Assembly (NCBI GenBank): GCA_021836225.1
Contig: JAKBJA010000129.1
Span: forward strand, 1-15,706
DNA from: Pseudomonadota bacterium
GTDB lineage: Bacteria; Pseudomonadota; Gammaproteobacteria; Burkholderiales; Thiobacillaceae
Reading direction: 5' to 3'
Length of the DNA: 15,706 nt
Positions 7,671 through 15,126 of the stretch are shown here, in pieces; position 1 is the stretch's first letter; the number at the start of each line of letters is the position of its first letter. Both the position numbers and the translations under genes were made by a program. Below the pieces are notes generated by a model. That model was not told the origin of the DNA and did no database searches. It worked only from the letters and a program-made list of their open reading frames with translations.

Positions 7671-9047
7671 TTATTCAACCGCCTCGACCCGGAGCACCAG
7701 GCCGTCGCGGGCCAGAACACGGACTTTCTGCCCGCGCTGCAAGGGGGATGGTGTTTGCACGCGCCAGTTCTCGCCGTGCACCCGCGCCCATCCCTCAGTT
7801 TCGGCATCCTCCAGCATCTCGCCGACGCTGCCGACCAGCTCCTCGTCGCCGCTTACCACCCGGCGCCGCCGTGCCTTGAGCGTCATGCCGCCGACCAGCC
7901 CGAGCAGGAGCGCGCTCACCACGGCGATGGCGACGATCAGTTCGAGCGGAATACCGAAGCCCGGCAGTTCGGTGTCGATCAGGATCACCCCGCCAACCAC
8001 GAAAGCGACAATGCCGCCGATGCCGAGCACGCCGAAGCCGGGAAAAAACGCCTCGGCGAACATGAACGAAATGCCCAGCAGGATCAGCGCCAGTCCGGCG
8101 TAGTTCACCGGCAACAGTTGCAGGGCATACAGCGCCAGCAGCAGGCAGATCCCGCCGAGCACTCCGGCCACGCCGAAACCGGGCGAGGTGAACTCGAAGA
8201 ACAGCCCGTAGACGCCGATCATCATCAGGATCAGCGCGATGCCGGGGTCGGTGATCACCGCCAGCAGCCTGGCGCGCCAGTCCGGCTCGTAGACGAGCAG
8301 CGGCGCGTCCGCGGTTGACAGCAGGACTTCCCGGTCGAGCGTGTTCACCTTTCTGCCGTCGAGTTGCTGCAACAGCTGCGGCAGATCGGCGGCGACGTAA
8401 TCGATCACCTTGAGCTTCAGCGCATCCTCGGCCGACAGGCTGACCGCCTCGCGCACCGCCTGCTCCGCCCATTCCGCGTTGCGGCCGCGCATTTGTGCCA
8501 GGCTGCGGATATAGGCGGCGGCATCGCTGACCTGCTTCCGGCTCATGTCCTGTCTGGAGGTGCCGACCGGAGCCTGGGCGTCATCGGGCTTCGCTTCGTC
8601 CCCGGCTGGCCTTGGCGCGGGCTTCCCAGGCTCGGGAAAATCGGGCGGGCCGATCTGCACCGGGGTGGCGGCCCCCAGGTTGGTGCCCGGCGCCATCGCG
8701 GCGACGTGGCTGGCGTAGAGGATGTAGGTGCCGGCGCTGGCGGCGCGCGCGCCGCTCGGCGCAACATAGGCCGCCACCGGCACGGGCGAGCCGAGGATCG
8801 CCTTGATGATCTTCCGCATCGAGGGATCAAGGCCGCCCGGCGTGTCCATCTGCAGCACCGCCAGTTGCGCCTTGTGCCCGTCAGCATGCGCCAGGCCGCG
8901 CACGACGTAGTCCTCTGTCGCGGGGCCGATCGCCCCTTCGATCTTCAGCATCACCACCGGCGGCGAAGCTGCCATCAGCCAGCCAGGAGCAAGAAGCAGC
9001 AGCGCCAGCACCAAACCAAATGCGGCTTCGCGGGTTCGCATTGTCAT
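7671..9047 (-). CDS. NfeD-family membrane-bound serine protease (ClpP-class)
   Basis: 458 residues: signal or anchor segment (about 8-27), a ClpP-like protease domain (about 30-240), four to five membrane helices (about 255-375) and a C-terminal NfeD OB-fold (about 390-458). The protease has DTPGG at 68-72, the nucleophile Ser in ASAGT (about residue 104) and the general-base Lys in SRKQVSDAAAYIRSLA (about 171), matching the Ser-Lys dyad of PH1510. A Pro/Ala-rich insert at about 133-162 separates nucleophile and lysine and looks like a linker. The long form with an intact dyad is expected to cut membrane partners such as the slipin encoded downstream. The start has only a weak GAGGG, and the next ATG (third codon) is an alternative. 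It heads the five-gene minus-strand series. Confidence 0.93.
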   Translation of the reverse strand: MTMRTREAAFGLVLALLLLAPGWLMAASPPVVMLKIEGAIGPATEDYVVRGLAHADGHKAQLAVLQMDTPGGLDPSMRKIIKAILGSPVPVAAYVAPSGARAASAGTYILYASHVAAMAPGTNLGAATPVQIGPPDFPEPGKPAPRPAGDEAKPDDAQAPVGTSRQDMSRKQVSDAAAYIRSLAQMRGRNAEWAEQAVREAVSLSAEDALKLKVIDYVAADLPQLLQQLDGRKVNTLDREVLLSTADAPLLVYEPDWRARLLAVITDPGIALILMMIGVYGLFFEFTSPGFGVAGVLGGICLLLALYALQLLPVNYAGLALILLGISFMFAEAFFPGFGVLGIGGIVAFVVGGVILIDTELPGFGIPLELIVAIAVVSALLLGLVGGMTLKARRRRVVSGDEELVGSVGEMLEDAETEGWARVHGENWRVQTPSPLQRGQKVRVLARDGLVLRVEAVE

Positions 9048-9280
9048 ATTCTGGTGGCCCTCGCTGTTATGGGCAATACGATGCCGGAAATTGCCCTTCG
9101 CCTGCTTTCAATATAATTCATATTCACGGTTGATGTTTGGCTCAGGCCTCAGGGTCGAGGAGCGTTGCACCTTGCGGGGCGTATCGTTGCGGGTGGCGGG
9201 ATATTCCGGGGACACTGGAGGGGGGTAACCCGGTGCCCGAGAAACAAAGGCCGCTTTCTCAGCCTAAGCTATTGAATTTA
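9048..9280. other. Intergenic region upstream of nfeD, no gene seen
   Basis: No convincing coding frame or RNA gene. It must contain the nfeD promoter on the minus strand. TATATT around 9110 could be a -10 element, but I see no good -35 at the right distance. An imperfect hairpin (GAGAAA…TTTCTC) lies near 9240-9260. Confidence 0.4.
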
Positions 9281-9329
9281 TGGGGTTGACGATGGGGCTC
9301 GAACCCACGATAACCGGAATCACAATCCG
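9281..9329 (-). other. Displaced 3' half of tRNA-His (attachment site, far end)
   Basis: 45 of 49 bases match 11739-11787, the 3' half of the intact tRNA-His, in the same orientation. The last 39 bases (9291-9329) match 38 of 39. The match covers the CCA end, the T arm and the anticodon arm and stops inside the anticodon stem. The 5' half is missing and three of the four mismatches fall in the acceptor strand, so it cannot make a tRNA. This is the usual footprint of an element integrated in a tRNA gene: the intact gene at one end, the displaced 3' end at the other, the element downstream of the tRNA. Confidence 0.8.
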
Positions 9330-9334
9330 AAATT

Positions 9335-9435
9335 CTAGTGTAGTGCTGCACTCTTGATGGAACTTAAAATAGGCGGGAAACCCAGCATAGATACTGGGTT
9401 TCATATGATTCTATTAGCGTGCAACACTACACTAG
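9335..9435. repeat. 101-base concentric palindromic element
   Basis: Outer arms CTAGTGTAGTGCTGCAC (9335-9351) and GTGCAACACTACACTAG (9419-9435) pair at 16 of 17 positions. Near the centre, AAACCCAG (9378-9385) and CTGGGTTT (9394-9401) form a perfect 8-bp stem with an 8-base loop. It starts five bases beyond the tRNA-His fragment. It could be a small non-autonomous element with CTAG at its edges or a recombination structure of the island. No transposase is present. Confidence 0.6.
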
Positions 9436-9481
9436 CTTCATATATAACAAGCATTAACCAGCTATACAGCTGGACATAGAA

Positions 9482-9516
9482 CGCCAAATAGTGATTTTTG
9501 GCACAAATCTGGCACA
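9482..9516 (+). other. Candidate integrase arm-type site, left end
   Basis: CGCCAAATAGTG (9482-9493) and TTGGCACAAATCTGGCACA (9498-9516, two TGGCACA motifs) lie between the tRNA-His fragment and the integrase remnant. Both sequences recur near the other end of the element (11650-11661 and 11624-11642), in the same orientation but opposite order. This is the kind of arrangement expected for arm sites flanking attP. Confidence 0.5.
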
Positions 9517-9577
9517 GTGCGGGGCGAAAATGGTGACAATCAGGAAAAAAGGCGAGTATCACAACATGTCATGGAGC

Positions 9578-9613
9578 GACACCGCCAGGGTATGGGACAC
9601 CGCCAGGGTATGG
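9578..9613. repeat. 18-base tandem duplication
   Basis: Two perfect adjacent copies of GACACCGCCAGGGTATGG, at 9578-9595 and 9596-9613, inside the integrase remnant. The unit is a multiple of three, so the frame is kept. It is probably a slippage product. Confidence 0.85.
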
Positions 9614-9614
9614 C

Positions 9615-9626
9615 AATTCCGGAATT
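9615..9626. promoter_or_regulatory. 12-base perfect palindrome upstream of hipB
   Basis: AATTCCGGAATT is self-complementary over 12 bases and is followed at once by the AT-rich TATATATAG, a possible -10 region for hipBA. It may be an additional HipB or host regulator site. Function is not shown. Confidence 0.3.
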
Positions 9627-9654
9627 ATATATAGCAACTGCACAAAGATAAAAA

Positions 9655-9703
9655 ATGAAATAATAGTTTCTGTTTTTTTAAAAAACGACTATTATTATTT
9701 CAT
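9655..9703. promoter_or_regulatory. Probable hipBA operator overlapping the hipB start codon
   Basis: AATAATAGT (9659-9667) and ACTATTATT (9688-9696) are perfect inverted repeats. With a 3-base slip the match extends outward to ATGAAATAATAGT and ACTATTATTATTTCAT, ending on the first bases of the hipB ATG. A second small palindrome (GTTTTTT/AAAAAAC, 9672-9686) lies in the centre. Antitoxins of this class repress their own promoter through such dyads, so autoregulation by HipB and HipAB is inferred. The region has no Shine-Dalgarno sequence. Confidence 0.6.
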
Positions 9704-10019
9704 GCCAAGAAAACCAAGTATCGTTGCATCCGTCCCCAGACCCGTTGAGCGGGCCATTAAGCAATTAGGGGAGCATCTTCATATTGCGCGAAAGCGGCGC
9801 AAGGAGAGCCTTGTGTCGTTTTCCGCCAGGATGATGGTGTCCGTGCCGACGTTGCGAAAAATGGAGGCCGGCGATCCGTCCGTCAGTATCGTGGTTTACG
9901 CCGCCGCGCTGTGGCTGATCGGGCGGGAGCGTTTCCTCGGGGAGATTGCAAATCCCCAAGTCGATGCCGATGCGTTGCTGCTGGAGATTCGCGGACTGTC
10001 AAAAGGTGGTGGACGATGA
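9702..10019 (+). CDS. hipB: HipB-like antitoxin, XRE helix-turn-helix
   Basis: A 105-residue DNA-binding antitoxin. The helix-turn-helix spans about residues 20-65, with LGEHLHIARKRRKESLVSFS, then MVSVPTLRKMEAGDPSVSI, the usual recognition-helix pattern of the XRE group found with HipA. Its C-terminal tail should contact the toxin. The ATG at 9702 has no purine-rich site ahead of it and overlaps a palindromic operator, so the message may be leaderless or start elsewhere. The stop overlaps the hipA start by four bases (ATGA at 10016-10019), implying coupled translation. HipB normally neutralises HipA and represses the shared promoter. The upstream DNA is much richer in AT than the surroundings, a sign of transfer. 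Confidence 0.88.
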   Translation: MPRKPSIVASVPRPVERAIKQLGEHLHIARKRRKESLVSFSARMMVSVPTLRKMEAGDPSVSIVVYAAALWLIGRERFLGEIANPQVDADALLLEIRGLSKGGGR

Positions 10020-11245
10020 TTGGCCGGACGCTGTATGTTTGGATTTATCTCCTGGGCGCTGCAGAGCCGAGTCCCTGTGGAATTTTGTCGCTTCTGCCCG
10101 GCAACCGCAGGGTGTCGTTTCGGTATCTGGATGATTACCTGGCGTTGCCGGGGGCGTTTCCCTTGTCGCCCGATCTCCCCATGCACAAAGGCGAATTCAT
10201 GCCGCCCGATGGGGAGAGCCTGTACCCCGTGTTCGATGATGCCGGCCCGGACAAATGGGGCCGGATGGTGATCGAGCGAGAGGAGAATCCGCCTCGCCGT
10301 TCTGAGATCGACTATCTCTGGTATTCGGGGGAGGATCGTGTCGGGGCACTGGGCTTTTCCAGCTCTCAAGGACATTATCAGCCGCTTGCCAAGTCGCATG
10401 CCTTCCACACCGACCAGCTTGCGGATTTATTGGAAGCGGCGCATTGTCTGGAAGCCAATCTACCGCTGGAAGAAAGATTCAGGCGGCTACTGAAACAAGG
10501 TACCAGCCTGGGTGGGATACGTCCTAAAACCATCCTGGAGGACGGAGGGAAAGCCTGGATTGCGAAGTTTCCCTCGATTATGGATACCTTCGGGGTTTGC
10601 GCGATGGAACATGCCTCGCTGTCGCTTGCCGGAAAGTGCGGCATTGCTATCCCTGCGTCGCGCCTGGTTCCTGTCGGCAAGAGGTACGTGATGCTGGTGG
10701 AGCGGTTCGACCGCCTTCCCGACGGAGGCAGAATCCCTTATCTGAGTGCCAGGAGCATGCTGATCGCGGAAGGTTACGCGAAGGATGAGTTTTCCTATCC
10801 TTCTCTTGCGGAGATTGTCCGCAAGCACGCCAATGATACAGGGCGGGACTGCCTGCAGCTTTTCCGGCGCATGGTATTCAACATCCTGCTGGACAATACA
10901 GACGATCACGAGAAAAACCATGGTTTCCTGTTTGACGGCGCCCACTGGAACCTGGCTCCTGCCTTCGATGTATCTCCTCAGTTGCAGGGGCTCGGGTATC
11001 AGCAGCTGGGGGTGGGGGAGAACGGTATGGAGTCCTCCATTGAGAATGCCATGTCAGACTGCGCAAGATTTGGCCTTTCGGAAGCGGCGGCTCAACGGGA
11101 AATTGACCTTATCGCTGAAACGCTATCGCTATGGCCAAGGATATTCGCGGAGGAAGGCGTGCCACCACAGGACATTGAATCCGCAGTGCGGTTTGTGATG
11201 CGCAGGGATCTATGGGCGATGGAAAAAACTGTACTTCGCCCCTGA
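10016..11245 (+). CDS. hipA: HipA-like serine/threonine kinase toxin
   Basis: 409 residues, close to the usual 400-440. Residues 3-110 form the N-terminal couple_hipA domain. The kinase core holds TSLGGIRPK at 163-171 (the phosphorylatable glycine-rich loop), the ATP-binding Lys in WIAKF (about 184), the catalytic loop NTDDHEKN at 294-301 and the metal-binding Asp in APAFDVS (about 318). All key residues are present, so the toxin looks active. E. coli HipA phosphorylates glutamyl-tRNA synthetase and blocks translation; other HipA kinases hit other synthetases, so the target here is open. I chose ATG 10016, which overlaps the hipB stop, over an upstream in-frame start at 9911 inside hipB. It is the only complete operon in the tRNA-His island. 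Confidence 0.93.
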   Translation: MIGRTLYVWIYLLGAAEPSPCGILSLLPGNRRVSFRYLDDYLALPGAFPLSPDLPMHKGEFMPPDGESLYPVFDDAGPDKWGRMVIEREENPPRRSEIDYLWYSGEDRVGALGFSSSQGHYQPLAKSHAFHTDQLADLLEAAHCLEANLPLEERFRRLLKQGTSLGGIRPKTILEDGGKAWIAKFPSIMDTFGVCAMEHASLSLAGKCGIAIPASRLVPVGKRYVMLVERFDRLPDGGRIPYLSARSMLIAEGYAKDEFSYPSLAEIVRKHANDTGRDCLQLFRRMVFNILLDNTDDHEKNHGFLFDGAHWNLAPAFDVSPQLQGLGYQQLGVGENGMESSIENAMSDCARFGLSEAAAQREIDLIAETLSLWPRIFAEEGVPPQDIESAVRFVMRRDLWAMEKTVLRP

Positions 11246-11363
11246 CAGCCCAGCCGCATAAGGGCTTTATGCAGTTGCTGCATAATTACGGCCAATCTGG
11301 CATTGATGGGGCTCTAGCCTCAGTTCTTGCGAAAATGGTTTAGCTAAACCAAACAAATTTATT
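11246..11363. other. Intergenic region after hipA with hairpins and palindrome
   Basis: No gene. GCATAA/TTATGC (11256-11261 with 11267-11272) and TTATGCAG/CTGCATAA (11267-11274 with 11278-11285) are two perfect stems that share a strand and exclude each other. There is no T-run, so these are not a standard terminator. TGGTTTAGCTAAACCA at 11336-11351 is a perfect 16-base palindrome placed like an operator for the following reading frame. Confidence 0.6.
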
Positions 11364-11669
11364 GTGCCTGCTTCCACAATCATTCAACTGCTTGCACCAA
11401 TCAAGAACCTTGGCGTATTCAAGGATTGTAGGGTTGCCGACGCACCACAGTTCCTTCAGTACAACCTGATCTACGGTTTCAATGGTTCAGGCAAGACGGC
11501 CCTGTCCAGAGTGTCTTCGCAAGCCTTGAGTCTGGCGTACCTAGGCCGGAGCTTCCCGAGGGCGGGACATTTGCCCATCACCAGCATAACACCGCATTCT
11601 CTCGCTCAACTTTTGGGGAACCCTTGGCACAATTATGGCACACCGAGTGCGCCAAATAGTGGCGGATAG
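11364..11669 (+). pseudogene. AAA ATPase (RloC/PrrC-like AAA_13 type), N-terminal remnant
   Basis: The frame opens with GTG at 11364 and reads IIQLLAPIKNLGVFKDC, then FLQYNLIYGFNGSGKTALSRV, a clear Walker A motif (residues 38-45). A short N-terminal strand before 'YNLIYG.NGSGKT.LSR' is typical of AAA_13 proteins such as the RloC and PrrC anticodon nucleases and related defence ATPases. Similarity ends after about 55 residues. The rest of the frame is unrelated and there is no Walker B or signature motif. Complete members are several hundred residues or more. It lies on the island between hipA and the right attachment site and is probably the leftover of a larger defence gene. The exact family cannot be fixed from so short a piece. 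Confidence 0.55.
11624..11661 (+). other. Candidate integrase arm-type site, right end
   Basis: TTGGCACAATTATGGCACA (11624-11642) matches the left-end site at 17 of 19 positions, and CGCCAAATAGTG (11650-11661) is an exact 12-base copy of 9482-9493. They lie about 80 bases from the tRNA-His end, as arm sites of a tyrosine integrase would. Confidence 0.5.
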
Positions 11670-11697
11670 TGTTAGATAGGGACGGGTGGTGACAAAT

Positions 11698-11726
11698 AAA
11701 AAAACCGCCCAAGTGGCGGTTTTTTT
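11698..11726 (-). terminator. Intrinsic terminator of the tRNA operon
   Basis: A perfect 12-bp stem, AAAAAAACCGCC (11698-11709) with GGCGGTTTTTTT (11715-11726), around a 5-base loop. It has a T-run in both directions and so can stop transcription from either side. It lies 12 bases beyond the 3' end of tRNA-His. Confidence 0.93.
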
Positions 11727-11738
11727 AAAGAATTTTGT

Positions 11739-11815
11739 TGGGGTGGCTGATGGGGCTCGAACCCACGACAACCGGAATCACAATCCGGGACTCTACCAAC
11801 TGAGCTACAGCCACC
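11739..11815 (-). tRNA. tRNA-His (GTG anticodon)
   Basis: The cloverleaf is complete: acceptor strands GTGGCTG and CAGCCAC pair fully, the extra G(-1) typical of tRNA-His is encoded at 11815 opposite C73, and CCA is encoded at 11741-11739. The anticodon arm is CCGGA–TTGTGAT–TCCGG, anticodon GTG. It is the last gene of the Pro-Arg-His operon and the attachment site of the island to its left; its 3' half is repeated at 9281-9329. Confidence 0.97.
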
Positions 11816-11860
11816 ATTAAAACTTGCATTTCCTGCCAGTGCATGTTGCCAAGGCATTTA

Positions 11861-11937
11861 TGGCCTGCCCGACAGGAATCGAACCTGTAACCCCCAGCTT
11901 AGAAGGCTGGTGCTCTATCCGGTTGAGCTACGGGCAG
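11861..11937 (-). tRNA. tRNA-Arg (TCT anticodon)
   Basis: Acceptor strands CTGCCCG and CGGGCAG pair perfectly, followed by G73 and an encoded CCA. The anticodon arm is CCAGC–CTTCTAA–GCTGG, anticodon TCT (reads AGA and AGG). The T arm is ACAGG–TTCGATT–CCTGT. It is the middle gene of the tRNA operon. Confidence 0.97.
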
Positions 11938-11953
11938 ATTGTCGGACAAATCC

Positions 11954-12030
11954 TGGTCGGGGTGGAGAGATTCGAACTCCCGACATCCTGGTCCCAAACC
12001 AGGCGCGCTACCAGGCTACGCTACACCCCG
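11954..12030 (-). tRNA. tRNA-Pro (TGG anticodon)
   Basis: Acceptor strands CGGGGTG and CACCCCG pair, followed by A73 and an encoded CCA. The anticodon arm is CCTGG–TTTGGGA–CCAGG, anticodon TGG. It is the first gene of the operon, just below a strong promoter. Confidence 0.97.
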
Positions 12031-12041
12031 AAGAGCTGCGA

Positions 12042-12070
12042 ATTCTACTTTGCCTGGGCAAAAAGGTCAA
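12042..12070 (-). promoter_or_regulatory. Sigma-70 promoter of the tRNA-Pro-Arg-His operon
   Basis: On the minus strand TTGACC (12070-12065) and TAGAAT (12047-12042) are separated by exactly 17 bases. The predicted start is around 12035, a few bases before tRNA-Pro. The -35 lies only about 30 bases beyond the merA stop, and no terminator is visible between. Confidence 0.8.
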
Positions 12071-12100
12071 TTGCAATTCTATTTCCGGCTTTTGTGGGAT

Positions 12101-14001
<1,901 letters not shown>

Positions 14002-14039
14002 GACAAGACTCCTTGGTTAATCTTAAAAACCTCTTTTCC

Positions 14040-14164
14040 AACGCAAAGACGCAAAGAACGCAAAGTTAAAACAATGGGTTGCCTGGGTTTACTGGCTCAC
14101 CCATCGGGTGCTGGCGGTTTGAGAGGTAACTACTTGTTCTTTGCGCCCTTTGCGCCTTTGCGTT
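14040..14164. repeat. CGCAAAG inverted-repeat element, copy 2 (between merT and merP)
   Basis: Arms 14040-14065 and 14139-14164, 26 bases each, contain three CGCAAAG units and differ at only three positions. All three differences become G·U pairs in the minus-strand (mer) mRNA. The inner stem is ATGGGT (14074-14079) with ACCCAT (14099-14104). The core AAACAATGGGTT, 18 variable bases, ACCCATCGGGT is shared with the copy at 7500-7652, there in the opposite orientation. Confidence 0.8.
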
Positions 14165-14176
14165 GAGGAATTTAGG

Positions 14177-14533
14177 TTAATAGAACAGCGGGGCGATATA
14201 GGGGAAAGAGACGGCCAGAGCGATCAGGATGGCGACGACCCAGAACAGCATCCGGTAAATCCGGTTGGTCTGCGGCAGGGCGCACAGGGAGCCTGGCGTG
14301 CAGGCCTCGGCCGCCGGGGCGCGGTAGATCTTTTTCCAGGCGAGGAACAGGAAGATGACCGCAGCGCCGAGGAAATAGGGGCGGAACGGCTCCAGCATGG
14401 AAAGATGGGCGACCCAGGCCCCGCCGATGCCGAGCATCACCAGCACCAGCGGCCCGATGCAACACAGGGAAGCAGCGATGGCGGCGAGCACGCCGCCCAC
14501 CAGCGGCCAGCGGACGACTTTTTCCTGGGACAT
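14177..14533 (-). CDS. merT: Mercuric ion transporter, inner membrane
   Basis: Takes Hg(II) from MerP across the inner membrane to MerA. 118 residues, as usual (about 116). Three membrane helices at about 12-35, 47-66 and 95-115. The first holds the vicinal Cys24-Cys25 (SLCCIGP). The cytoplasmic loop after helix 2 holds Cys78 and Cys84 (ACTPGSLCA). I chose ATG 14533 because AAGGAG lies 7 bases ahead. A longer frame to 14596 would run through the promoter dyad and is rejected. It is the first gene of the mer operon; merP follows after an unusually long 175-base gap. Confidence 0.96.
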   Translation of the reverse strand: MSQEKVVRWPLVGGVLAAIAASLCCIGPLVLVMLGIGGAWVAHLSMLEPFRPYFLGAAVIFLFLAWKKIYRAPAAEACTPGSLCALPQTNRIYRMLFWVVAILIALAVSFPYIAPLFY

Positions 14534-14565
14534 GATGATGCTCCTTGCAGTTTGATCTTGCGCAA

Positions 14566-14596
14566 GCATAAACTCCGTACTAGAGTACGGAGTCAA
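14566..14596 (-). promoter_or_regulatory. merT promoter with MerR operator
   Basis: On the minus strand, -35 TTGACT (14596-14591) and a -10 at TTATGC (14571-14566), or TATGCT one base further on, are 19-20 bases apart. This is the long spacer that MerR untwists on binding Hg(II). Inside it is the dyad ACTCCGTACT-AG-AGTACGGAGT (14572-14593), 10-bp perfect arms, almost identical to the Tn501/Tn21 operator as I recall it. merR is transcribed the other way across the same region. Confidence 0.93.
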
Positions 14597-14608
14597 GATA
14601 TTTTTTGA

Positions 14609-15022
14609 ATGAGAGTCATGATGAAAGACCAGGAGCTGACGATAGGAACGATCGCCAGGCAGGCCGGCGTCAATGTGGAAACCATCCGCTTCTACCAGCG
14701 GCGCGGGCTTTTGCCGGAGCCGCCAAAACCGCTCGGCAGCGTGCGCCGCTACAGCCAGGGGGATGTCGCCCGGGTGCGCTTCATCAAGTCAGCCCAGCGT
14801 CTCGGTTTCACCCTGGATGAAATCGGTCTGTTGCTGAGGCTGGACGACGGAACCCATTGCGCCGTGGCGCGTGAAATTGCCGAGCACAAGCTCGCGGACG
14901 TGCGTGCCAAGCTGGAAGATCTGCGGCGGATAGAGGCTGCCTTGCAGGGGTTGGTGGAGGCCTGCCAGGCGCAGGAAAGCAAGGTTTTCTGCCCGCTGAT
15001 CGCCTCTTTGCGTATCTGCTGA
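14609..15022 (+). CDS. merR: Mercury-responsive regulator MerR
   Basis: A dimeric metal sensor that holds the merT promoter silent and activates it when Hg(II) binds. 137 residues from ATG 14609. ATGs at 14618 and 14621 are also possible, and a weak GAGAG favours 14621, giving 133 residues. The winged helix is [26 protein letters not shown]. The Hg ligands are all present: Cys84 in DDGTHC, Cys119 in VEACQ and Cys128 in FCPLI, equivalent to Cys82, Cys117 and Cys126 of Tn501 MerR. The C-terminal Cys137 is extra. It is divergent from merTPA with a shared operator and should also repress itself. A fragment of another merA begins immediately at its stop codon. Confidence 0.96.
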   Translation: MRVMMKDQELTIGTIARQAGVNVETIRFYQRRGLLPEPPKPLGSVRRYSQGDVARVRFIKSAQRLGFTLDEIGLLLRLDDGTHCAVAREIAEHKLADVRAKLEDLRRIEAALQGLVEACQAQESKVFCPLIASLRIC

Positions 15023-15098
15023 TACCCTCGACAACGTTCCTCGCGCGCCTGCCAACTTTGACACGCGCGGTTTTATCAAGCTGACGGCGGAAAAAGAC
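15021..15098 (+). pseudogene. Fragment of a second, different merA
   Basis: Immediately after merR the frame reads [18 protein letters not shown] then IKLTAEKD. This matches 24 of 26 residues of the intact MerA segment around [20 protein letters not shown]. At the DNA level many third positions differ, so it is not a recent copy of the merA in this window. It begins in the middle of the gene and ends within about 80 bases. It is likely the leftover of another mer operon that recombined here. Confidence 0.85.
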
Positions 15099-15126
15099 GC
15101 CCTTGTACGTGTCTGCGCGGGCTTAG

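Larger units (their letters stand above)
9530..9634 (+). pseudogene. Tyrosine integrase, N-terminal remnant
   Basis: The frame from ATG 9530 reads MVTIRKKGEYHNMSW, which resembles the first beta-strand of phage-type tyrosine integrases (M-x-T-I-x-K-K/R-G-E-Y). After about 15 residues it degenerates into an 18-base tandem duplication and stops at TAG 9632-9634. Nothing of the arm-binding or catalytic domain remains. Its place next to the tRNA-His fragment and arm-type repeats supports the call, but the match is short. Confidence 0.45.

Noticed and set aside
9281..9329. A second functional tRNA-His gene
   Set aside because: The 5' half is absent and the acceptor strand is mutated, so no cloverleaf can form.
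9578..9613. Iterons of a replication origin
   Set aside because: Only two copies, no replication protein gene, and they fall inside an integrase remnant.
9911..10015. Upstream in-frame start for hipA
   Set aside because: It lies inside hipB; the ATGA overlap at 10016 and the family N-terminus fit better.
11530..11669. Tail of the AAA ATPase frame as a real protein end
   Set aside because: After the Walker A region the sequence has no ATPase motif and runs into the arm-type repeat; it is an accidental open frame.
14040..14164. CRISPR array from repeated CGCAAAG units
   Set aside because: Units are 7-9 bases without spacers, arranged as inverted arms; no cas gene is present.
14534..14596. 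Longer N-terminus for merT
   Set aside because: It overlaps the MerR operator and promoter; a good Shine-Dalgarno sequence and the family length support 14533.
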